DNA of 32,622 nt, from NCBI GenBank assembly GCA_018677555.1, contig JAHHOT010000258.1, positions 1 through 32,622 on the forward strand. Reading direction: 5' to 3'. Shown piece after piece: positions 1 to 6,372 of the stretch (positions are counted from its first letter, which is position 1; every line of letters begins with the position of its first letter). Source of the stretch: Gammaproteobacteria bacterium. Lineage in GTDB: Bacteria; Pseudomonadota; Gammaproteobacteria; Steroidobacterales; Woeseiaceae. The position numbers and the translations under genes are program-made. The notes beneath the pieces were generated by a model that saw only the letters and a list, made by a program, of their open reading frames with translations, was not told the origin of the DNA and made no database searches.

Positions 1-1
1 C

Positions 2-400
2 CACTACCCGACCAAGGTTATCGCCGTCGACGCGCTCGGCAGCCAGATATTTTCGGATTGCAAACACGACCGGCTCGTACCCGGCCTCGGATCTGCAATC
101 TGCCCCAAGCTGACGCCCACGGACGGCGTCAACCGCTGCATTCACGTTTCCGACATCGACTGCGTTGTCGGCTGCCGGCGCCTGGCCCGCCGCGAGGCAA
201 TTCTTGCCGGCGGCTCGTCCGGCGGCGTGATCATGGCCGTTGAACGCATGAGAGACGAGATACCCGAGGGCGCAACGGTCGTGGTGCTGCTGCCTGACCG
301 CGGTGAGCGTTATCTCGATACTATCTATTCTGACGACTGGGTCCGCGAAAAGGTCGGCGATATCGCGCATCATTGGGCAAAAGCAGCTAAGGAAGCCTGA
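2..400 (+). CDS. sbnA: SbnA-like PLP-dependent 2,3-diaminopropionate biosynthesis enzyme, C-terminal part
   Basis: This is the C-terminal 132 residues of a fold-type II PLP enzyme of the cysteine synthase superfamily; the 5' part lies outside the window. The frame is open from base 2 to TGA at 398-400. Visible family marks are the GGSSGG glycine-rich loop followed by a helix, and the C-terminal LPDRGERYLDT segment typical of SbnA. In staphyloferrin B synthesis SbnA joins O-phospho-L-serine and L-glutamate to give N-(1-amino-1-carboxy-2-ethyl)-glutamate, which SbnB then cleaves oxidatively. The next gene is an SbnB homologue starting one base after this stop, which strongly supports SbnA over an ordinary cysteine synthase. 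The product would be cytoplasmic. The end use of the diaminopropionate (siderophore, peptide antibiotic or other) is not visible here. Confidence 0.8.
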   Translation, partial: HYPTKVIAVDALGSQIFSDCKHDRLVPGLGSAICPKLTPTDGVNRCIHVSDIDCVVGCRRLARREAILAGGSSGGVIMAVERMRDEIPEGATVVVLLPDRGERYLDTIYSDDWVREKVGDIAHHWAKAAKEA

Positions 401-401
401 A

Positions 402-1406
402 TTGTCCAGCAAAGATGTACTGATCATCGGGGCCCCCGAGGTCGAAGCAGCCCTGGAAGGACGCGAAGACGCCGTCCTCGATGCGGTCAAGAAAGCCTAC
501 GAAACGCACTCGAGCGGAGCGAGTTCGCTGCCGCATTCGAGTTTCCTGCGCTTCCCCGACAGCGATAAGGATCGCATCATCTGTTTGCCGGCGTACCTCG
601 GCGCGGACTACCAGCTCGCGGGCGTCAAGTGGATCGCATCGATGCCGGACAACCTCTCGCGCGGCCTCGAGCGTGCGTCTGCGACGATGATCCTGAACGA
701 CCGCGTGACGGGCCGTCCGAAATCCGTGGTTGAAGGCTCGATCATCAGCAAGCAGCGCACGGCGGCTTCGGCAGCGCTCGCCTCGAAGGTCCTCGCTCCC
801 GGCGAACCGGAGTCAATTGCATTCGTTGGCTGTGGCCCGATCAACACCGCGGTCGCGCAATTCCTGTTCGCGGTCTGGCCAGGCGTCAAGCGTTTTGTAG
901 CGTTCGATCTCGATCCTGCCCGCGCCGCGGCATTTGGCGAGTCACTGATCGCGATACGTCCGGGCGCGGAATTCCGCGTGGCGGACGACATGCAGGACCT
1001 CCTCGGGTCCTCGCCGATGATCGCTTTCGGCACGACATCCATCAAGCCCTACGTCGACAGTCTCGACGCGTGCCAACCGGGTGCCACCGTGTTGCATGTT
1101 TCCTTGCGCGACCTCGCGGCCGATATCATCCTGTCGAATCACAACATCGTCGATGATCTGGATCACGTGAATCGCGCCGCAACGTCGATCCATCTCGCAT
1201 CCGAAAAAGCCGGTCACACCGACTTCGTCCACGCAGACATCGGCGAAATCCTGCTCGGCAAGAAAAGCCTTCCGGAGCGCGATGAGCGCAAGATGATTTT
1301 CTCGCCATTCGGTCTTGGCGTACTCGATCTTGCCGTTGCCGACCTGGTTACGGACACCGTTGCGAAAGAGGGCGGCGGCACTCTGGTCAAGTCCTTCCTG
1401 CCCTGA
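402..1406 (+). CDS. sbnB: SbnB-like N-((2S)-2-amino-2-carboxyethyl)-L-glutamate dehydrogenase (ornithine cyclodeaminase family)
   Basis: The product is a 334-residue protein of the ornithine cyclodeaminase/mu-crystallin family, about the length of SbnB. It carries an N-terminal substrate domain with KQRTAASAALAS, the segment preceding the Rossmann fold in this family, then a nucleotide loop GCGPIN. SbnB oxidatively hydrolyses the SbnA product to L-2,3-diaminopropionate and 2-oxoglutarate using NAD. I chose TTG at 402 as start: it lies one base after the sbnA stop, and an AAGGA ribosome site sits at about 388-392. The longer in-frame start at 303 would lie wholly inside sbnA and give an N-terminus unlike the family. 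The adjacent sbnA indicates co-translation and a diaminopropionate pathway rather than ornithine cyclodeamination. Confidence 0.85.
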   Translation: MSSKDVLIIGAPEVEAALEGREDAVLDAVKKAYETHSSGASSLPHSSFLRFPDSDKDRIICLPAYLGADYQLAGVKWIASMPDNLSRGLERASATMILNDRVTGRPKSVVEGSIISKQRTAASAALASKVLAPGEPESIAFVGCGPINTAVAQFLFAVWPGVKRFVAFDLDPARAAAFGESLIAIRPGAEFRVADDMQDLLGSSPMIAFGTTSIKPYVDSLDACQPGATVLHVSLRDLAADIILSNHNIVDDLDHVNRAATSIHLASEKAGHTDFVHADIGEILLGKKSLPERDERKMIFSPFGLGVLDLAVADLVTDTVAKEGGGTLVKSFLP

Positions 1407-1413
1407 CGATTCC

Positions 1414-1430
1414 GCGGGACGCTTTCCCGC
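1414..1430 (+). other. Small hairpin after sbnB
   Basis: A perfect 6-bp inverted repeat (GCGGGA / TCCCGC) with a 5-base loop begins 8 bases after the sbnB stop. It has no T-run, so it is not a clear intrinsic terminator. It could mark the 3' end of the sbnAB transcript or be chance in GC-rich DNA. Confidence 0.25.
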
Positions 1431-1535
1431 CGTTCACCGGAATATCGTTGTGTGACAGACGTCTCAGTTTGTGCGTGGCAAACCGATACTATCGAACGTC
1501 TGCAACATCCTTCGTTCACGGGCAGGACGCCGGCA

Positions 1536-2792
1536 ATGCGTATCAAGACGATCACTCCTTTACTGAAGGTTTTCACCGCAATTCTGATGGTCCTGGGCTC
1601 GCTGACAGCCTGCGACCTTGAAACCTTTGACGATGCCGCGGGTGACTTCAACAGCAACTCGCCGGCGCCACCGCCGCCGGGATCGCCGCCGCCACCTCCG
1701 CCGCCGGGCGGTTTCAATCCGGTCTATTCGGAAATTCAGAGCAACGTGTTGACGCCGTCCTGCGCTACCGTCGGTTGTCACGACGCGGTCAGTGCAGCAG
1801 AGGCACTCAACCTGGAAGACGCCAACAGCTTTGCCGAAATGGTTGGCATCGCCAGCAGCCAGGATCCAAATATTCTGCGCGTTGCGCCGAACGATCCGGA
1901 CAACAGCTACCTCATTCACAAGCTGGAAGGCACGGCGGCCACCGGAGCGGTCATGCCGCCGGCAGGCGCGCTCGACCAGGCGACGATCGCCAACGTCCGC
2001 CAGTGGATTACCGACGGCGCCCTGGATGACCGGGTGCAGCCGACTTCCGCGGTGCGCGTATCGTCACTGTCGCCTGCCCCCGGCGAAGCGCTGACCGCGG
2101 CTCCAACGCAAATTGTCGCAGGCTTCGACCGTCAGCTCGACGCGACCTCGGTAACTGCCAATACGTTCATCGTGGAAGCGAGCGGCAGCGACGGCATTTT
2201 CGACAACGGCAACGAGACGCAGATCACTGCTGCGGCGATCACCATTCCGGTGGGGAATACTCAGTCAGCGGTGTTCGATCTTACCGGGGTCGCGCTGGCA
2301 GACGACACCTATCGCGTATCGCTGCTGGGAACGGGCGCTACCATCATCATGGATCTCGACGGGAACGCGCTGGATGGCGAGACCAACGCCGCTTTTCCAT
2401 CGGGGGACGGCAATCCCGGAGGCGTGTTCGAGGCGACCTTCACGGTAACGGCGCCTGTCGTCGTCGGCCCGACGCTGAACGAAATCCAGGACCAGGTGTT
2501 CACGCTGTCGTGCGCCACGGTCGGCTGCCATAGCGGCGGCGGCGCCGTCTTACCGACGTCCATGGATCTCACGAACGCCACGGCGAGCCTGGCCGCACTG
2601 GTGAATATCGCGAGCCAGGATCCGAATTTCCTGCGCGTGCTGCCCGGGGATGCAAACAGCAGTTTCCTGATTCAGAAGCTGGAGGGCAACCAGGCCGTCG
2701 GCGGCATCATGCCACCATTGCCGGCGCAGCCACTGGACCCGGCCGTCATTGCCTCGATTCGAACATGGATTGACAACGGCGCCCAGCCCTAG
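1536..2792 (+). CDS. Lipoprotein with two CX4CH cytochrome-like modules flanking an Ig-like domain
   Basis: This is a 418-residue exported lipoprotein: a hydrophobic signal ends in the lipobox-like LGSLTAC, followed by a Pro/Gly-rich linker. Two homologous modules follow, near residues 65-165 and 325-418. Each holds the sequence SCATVGCH (CX4CH rather than the usual CXXCH), a later MPP that could supply a methionine ligand, and a closing 'RxWIxxGA' helix. This resembles the planctomycete-type cytochrome c domain family with CXXXXCH. Between them lies a beta-rich domain of the Big_5/SwmB Ig-like kind. I chose ATG 1536 because the lipoprotein signal starts there; the GTG at 1452 would add 28 unlikely residues. 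Heme attachment is inferred and unproven for CX4CH. It converges on the Rieske gene, leaving 7 bases between them. Confidence 0.75.
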   Translation: MRIKTITPLLKVFTAILMVLGSLTACDLETFDDAAGDFNSNSPAPPPPGSPPPPPPPGGFNPVYSEIQSNVLTPSCATVGCHDAVSAAEALNLEDANSFAEMVGIASSQDPNILRVAPNDPDNSYLIHKLEGTAATGAVMPPAGALDQATIANVRQWITDGALDDRVQPTSAVRVSSLSPAPGEALTAAPTQIVAGFDRQLDATSVTANTFIVEASGSDGIFDNGNETQITAAAITIPVGNTQSAVFDLTGVALADDTYRVSLLGTGATIIMDLDGNALDGETNAAFPSGDGNPGGVFEATFTVTAPVVVGPTLNEIQDQVFTLSCATVGCHSGGGAVLPTSMDLTNATASLAALVNIASQDPNFLRVLPGDANSSFLIQKLEGNQAVGGIMPPLPAQPLDPAVIASIRTWIDNGAQP

Positions 2793-2799
2793 CTGCAGG

Positions 2800-3933
2800 C
2801 TAATCAGCGAATCCGGCCCTGGAGAGCTGGTCGGCGAGCGTCTTGTGAAAATGCACGATCGCCTTTTCGAAATGGCCGTAGGTGAAGTGCGTGTTCGCGC
2901 CACTGTCCAGCCCGGCCTGGATGGAACGGGTAGTCGCGAGATCTTCCATTAGGCCGGTTTCGGCGACGAAATCCGCATCGTACCTCGCTTCTGACAGCGC
3001 TTCGCTGGAGCCGTCGTTTCCCGGGTTCGACAATCGATAGGTATACATGTGTGTCTCGAACGGTGACACCGGTTCGGCAACCGCCATTGCCGTGTGACGC
3101 GATAACACCGCGATCAGCACGTTCGGAAACAGCACGTTGGCATAGGTGACCTTGCCGCTGATGTCCCTGTCGCTTTCCGGCACGTCGCGCAACTCCTCGA
3201 TGCGCCGGAACGGAAACGTGATGCGCGAATTTCGGCCGAAGTTTTCCACCACATTCAGGTTGTCGAAACCGTAGGGATAGAACGATTCGCTGTGCGTCGC
3301 CTTGATGTGGTATCCCTCCATGGCCGCTTCCTGGTTCAGCTTCCAGTTGAACGGCTGCAAGTAGTCCTTCGCGTCGAAAACAAACTGTTCTTCCAGAAAC
3401 ATGTCCGGAAGACTGTCCAGCGCGCCATCCGAGATTTCGTCTTCCTGCGTGACAAAAACAATACCGCCTTTTTCGGTCACCGCGACTTCGGCCAGGCCCA
3501 ATTCGCGCTTGTCGATCTGCGGAAACCCTTCCTCGTGCGGGATTTTTGCGAGCTTGCCGTCCAGGCGGTATGCCCAGCCGTGGTAGCCGCACACGAATGA
3601 GCGCGTGCAGCCGTTGCCCTCGACCAGTTGCCGGCCGCGGTGTCGGCAGGCGTTGCGGAACGCGCGCACCACGCGGTCCTGTCCACGCACCACGATCAGT
3701 GGCGTGCCCGCCGATATCCGCGCGACATAGGCGCCGACGTCGCGAATCGCGGCAGACGGGCAGAATGGCATCGGCAGCCGGCGCATCATTTGCAGTTCCG
3801 CTGCGAATCGTTTCTCGCAGCGATAGTTTTGCACCGGTTCCCGCCACACCTCATCGCCGAGGTCTGTCGTGTTGTTGTCAATGTGATGAAAGACGCGCTC
3901 GATGATCTCAGCGTCACTCAACAATCGATCCAT
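2800..3933 (-). CDS. Rieske-type aromatic ring-hydroxylating oxygenase, alpha subunit family
   Basis: The product is 377 residues, the usual length for a single-component-like oxygenase alpha subunit. The N-terminal Rieske domain shows C96-x-H98 and C115-x2-H118 (CRH ... CGYH), binding a [2Fe-2S] cluster. The catalytic domain shows the mononuclear iron pattern E206-G-Y-H209-x4-H214 and, near the C-terminus, EDLATTRSIQAGL, the segment usually holding the third ligand. The reaction is probably a hydroxylation or demethylation with electrons from a separate reductase, but the substrate cannot be read from sequence. No reductase gene is adjacent. AAGGAG lies upstream; ATG 3933 has 9-base spacing, and ATG 3939 (two residues longer) has only 3. 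It is 55 bases downstream of the M50 peptidase gene on the same strand and may be co-transcribed with it. Confidence 0.85.
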   Translation of the reverse strand: MDRLLSDAEIIERVFHHIDNNTTDLGDEVWREPVQNYRCEKRFAAELQMMRRLPMPFCPSAAIRDVGAYVARISAGTPLIVVRGQDRVVRAFRNACRHRGRQLVEGNGCTRSFVCGYHGWAYRLDGKLAKIPHEEGFPQIDKRELGLAEVAVTEKGGIVFVTQEDEISDGALDSLPDMFLEEQFVFDAKDYLQPFNWKLNQEAAMEGYHIKATHSESFYPYGFDNLNVVENFGRNSRITFPFRRIEELRDVPESDRDISGKVTYANVLFPNVLIAVLSRHTAMAVAEPVSPFETHMYTYRLSNPGNDGSSEALSEARYDADFVAETGLMEDLATTRSIQAGLDSGANTHFTYGHFEKAIVHFHKTLADQLSRAGFAD

Positions 3934-3988
3934 TTCCATCAGCTCCTTGCCGCACACTACAAAGTATATGGCTAGCCCGCTCCGCTTG

Positions 3989-5179
3989 CTACGTGGCGAG
4001 TGACTGCAACTTGCGCGCAAGCGGTTTTGAGCGGTTGAGCAGATCGAAGGCGGCAACGAAGTGGTCGCGAGCTGCGCTGTCCGCGCAGCGATGCGCCGCG
4101 ATGGCAAGGTAACACAGGGTAAAAGCATCGTCGGCGCCGCCCCGCCGCCAGGCATCGGCCAGCATGTTTCCGCCCGCCTCGGCATTGCCGCGTTGCACCA
4201 GCGATGCGCCCTTCAGGGCGAGCACCGTGGCGTCATGCGGCGCGATCTTTGCGGCTTTCTGCAGCGCCAGGTCGAGCACGAGGTAGGAAGGTTCGTCAGC
4301 GTCGAGCTCGCTGCGCGCCTGCAACTGAAGCCATGCAAGGCGCTCATTGTCGGACAGTGATTCGAGCGCCAGCATTGTGCGAGTCATGTCGCGGGCCGCT
4401 TCGTCCTGGCCGTCCGCGGAAAGGACGCTCGCGTGCACGAATTGCAGGCCGCGGTTTTGCGGGAAGCGTTCGAGCAGCGAACGAATACCGGCGAGCGCGC
4501 TGTGCGTGTCAGCACGATCAAGGTTTACGTGAATTTCATGCAGTTCAAAAGCAGCGAGACGCAGCTGGATTGCCTCCTCTGACATGAACGGGCTGGACAA
4601 GATGCCCAGCCCGTCACTGACGCCACCGCCGGTACTGAACGGCAGCAGGTTGAACCCGGCGCCCAATAAAATGACCACGGCGAGGCTTTGCAGTGCGATC
4701 ATCCCGATCTCGCTCGAATCATTGAATACGCCATCCCAGCCAAAAATCATCAACATGACAGCCAGCAGCAGCAACTCGGCGCCAGGCCCGGCGGCGTAGA
4801 TCAACGCGCTTTTGAGCCGCAAACCCCTGGCGTCAACAGGCGCCGGCAGGACGTACCCTTCCACAGGTGCCAACTTGATGCGCACGCGTGTTTCGCCCAG
4901 TTGCCACACCCACAACTCCCGCCCGAAACCGATGACGATTTCAGGGACTCGCCATCCCAGTGCGCGTGCCATGAGGGCGTGTCCGAACTCGTGCAAAACC
5001 AGCATGGGTATCCAGAACAGCACCAGGAAAACGATACTCAGGCGCTGCATCGTGAAGTCGTCGAGGATCGCGCCGAGCATCAGGAGCGAAAACAAGGCGC
5101 CGAGAATCGCGGATGCCCGCGCTTCGCTGCGCGTCAGTGGCCGGCGGCCCGCAGGGATCTTCAACTCGGTGAACACCAC
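3989..5179 (-). CDS. M50-family site-2-protease-like membrane metallopeptidase with helical C-terminal repeats
   Basis: About 396 residues. A hydrophobic helix contains HEFGH (residues 63-67), the zinc-binding HExxH of intramembrane metalloproteases, and a later helix contains N177-L-L-P ... D189-G190, the second conserved S2P element (NxxP...DG). Together these support an active M50 peptidase in the inner membrane. The C-terminal half (about 200-396) is rich in Ala/Leu helical pairs resembling TPR-like repeats, with no membrane segment, and may bind a partner. Substrates of such proteins are often membrane-bound regulators, but nothing here names one. The start is uncertain: I used GTG 5179 (GTG 5176 and TTG 5164 are also possible), with no good ribosome site. 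Earlier starts would run into the divergent cytochrome b gene. Confidence 0.75.
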   Translation of the reverse strand: MVFTELKIPAGRRPLTRSEARASAILGALFSLLMLGAILDDFTMQRLSIVFLVLFWIPMLVLHEFGHALMARALGWRVPEIVIGFGRELWVWQLGETRVRIKLAPVEGYVLPAPVDARGLRLKSALIYAAGPGAELLLLAVMLMIFGWDGVFNDSSEIGMIALQSLAVVILLGAGFNLLPFSTGGGVSDGLGILSSPFMSEEAIQLRLAAFELHEIHVNLDRADTHSALAGIRSLLERFPQNRGLQFVHASVLSADGQDEAARDMTRTMLALESLSDNERLAWLQLQARSELDADEPSYLVLDLALQKAAKIAPHDATVLALKGASLVQRGNAEAGGNMLADAWRRGGADDAFTLCYLAIAAHRCADSAARDHFVAAFDLLNRSKPLARKLQSLAT

Positions 5180-5210
5180 AACATTGTTGCAGATTATGCG
5201 GCAGCAACAA

Positions 5211-5882
5211 ATGAACTGGTTCGGTTCGTTCGCGGCCGTGTACCATACCTGCATGATTTTCCTGCTCGCCTCCGTGACCGCCGTATTTGCGATTACCTGG
5301 CTGGCCAATCCGACAATGGGTGCCGGCGTATTCTGGGACGGCGGCAATGCCATTGGTTTTTCCGGTTTTGCCGGCCTGCTCTGTCTTGCCATAGCCAGCA
5401 ACCGTCCCATCGAGATGACCGCGCACAAGATTCTGGGCTATGCCGTGCTGTTCGTGTGCTTTCTGCACGCGTTCTGGTTTCTGCTGGGGGACGCTGCGGC
5501 CGCGGAATTCCTCAAGCCGGGTGCGCCGCTTTACATGTGGTCCGGCGTTCTTGGTCTTGTGTTGCTCGGCGTTGTCGTTGCTCTGTCGCTCATGCCGGAT
5601 CGGGCGCGCGTGCATCGCAGCTACAGGGCGTTTCGGAACTGGCACCTGCTGCTGGCAGTTGCGACCGTTATCGCATCGGCCTATCACATTATCGGGAATG
5701 ACTTCTATATCAGCACGAAGCTGCAAGCCGGGCTGCTAATAGTCCTCGCGAGCGGCGTAATGATCGGTCGACAACAGCTGCGGAAGTCGTTTCATCCAAC
5801 GCCATCAAGCACGGTGCAGTACCTCACGGCAAGCATCGCATTTGGCGCATTATTCGTTGCTATGCGGAACCTGACCGCGTGA
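5211..5882 (+). CDS. Ferric-reductase-like diheme transmembrane cytochrome b
   Basis: A polytopic protein with six or seven membrane helices and no flavin or NAD domain. Two helices each carry a histidine pair with 13 residues between (H in TAHKILGY to H in FLHAF; H in NWHLLL to H in SAYHIIG). This is the bis-histidine spacing of ferric reductase/NADPH oxidase-type diheme domains, placing one heme near each membrane face. The start is ambiguous: ATG 5211 gives 223 residues, ATG 5196 is slightly longer, and ATG 5253 gives 209 residues starting directly in helix one. None has a clear ribosome site. Its stop overlaps the start of the tetraheme cytochrome c gene, so the two are probably translationally coupled and form one electron conduit from the membrane to the periplasm. 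Confidence 0.75.
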   Translation: MNWFGSFAAVYHTCMIFLLASVTAVFAITWLANPTMGAGVFWDGGNAIGFSGFAGLLCLAIASNRPIEMTAHKILGYAVLFVCFLHAFWFLLGDAAAAEFLKPGAPLYMWSGVLGLVLLGVVVALSLMPDRARVHRSYRAFRNWHLLLAVATVIASAYHIIGNDFYISTKLQAGLLIVLASGVMIGRQQLRKSFHPTPSSTVQYLTASIAFGALFVAMRNLTA

Positions 5883-6247
5883 AGTATGTCGTCGCCCTGT
5901 TGCTGGCCGCGGCTGTCGCTGTTGTCGTTACCGGCAAACCGACGCTCGGCGAGCAACCCGTGGTGGATCATTATTTCGGCAGCCCTGAACCCATACTGCC
6001 AATGACGTTCGCGCATGCCGACCATGTATCCGAAAGCTGCGTTCTATGTCACCACAACTACGTTGACGATACCGGCAGTGAGTCGTGCATGTCCTGTCAC
6101 GTGCAGCGGGACGAATTGCTGCAGGTGCTCGAAGAGCAGTTTCACGACCTTTGCCGCAAATGCCATACGAAAAAGGCTGCAGCGGGCATCGATGGCGGCC
6201 CGCCGCGGCGCTGTATCGCCTGTCACCTGGCTGAAACCGAGCCGTAG
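5879..6247 (+). CDS. Exported tetraheme cytochrome c (c3/c7-like)
   Basis: A 122-residue protein with an N-terminal hydrophobic signal and four CXXCH heme sites: CVLCH (54-58), CMSCH (70-74), CRKCH (92-96) and CIACH (112-116). Extra histidines (H46, H49, H59, H89) could be distal ligands. This is the pattern of small class III-type multiheme cytochromes. Translation starts at GTG 5879, overlapping the upstream stop as GTGA. Coupling to a diheme membrane cytochrome b suggests periplasmic electron transfer, either exporting electrons from the quinone pool or feeding them in. The direction and final partner cannot be told from the sequence. Confidence 0.85.
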   Translation: MKYVVALLLAAAVAVVVTGKPTLGEQPVVDHYFGSPEPILPMTFAHADHVSESCVLCHHNYVDDTGSESCMSCHVQRDELLQVLEEQFHDLCRKCHTKKAAAGIDGGPPRRCIACHLAETEP

Positions 6248-6372
6248 CTCGTCCGCGCCTGGCGGCCGGGCAGGGCCGGATCAGCGCTGCACGGGTCGCA
6301 TTTACGCTTGCCCGGGAGTGGGATGCTTGCCAAGCTACGCTGGCTAATCAGTCAGGATATGCAGACAATCCG

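Noticed and set aside
303-401. Longer start for the sbnB reading frame
   Set aside because: It would overlap the end of sbnA by about 100 bases and adds a leader unlike the family; TTG 402 has a ribosome site and exact spacing.
3546-3975. Plus-strand frames opposite the Rieske gene
   Set aside because: The opposite strand encodes the complete Rieske and iron-binding motifs; the plus-strand products are low-complexity Arg/Cys-rich shadows.
4688-5195. Long plus-strand frame upstream of the cytochrome b start
   Set aside because: It is antisense to the M50 peptidase gene, whose zinc and NxxP...DG motifs prove the minus strand codes; the plus-strand product there has no family features.
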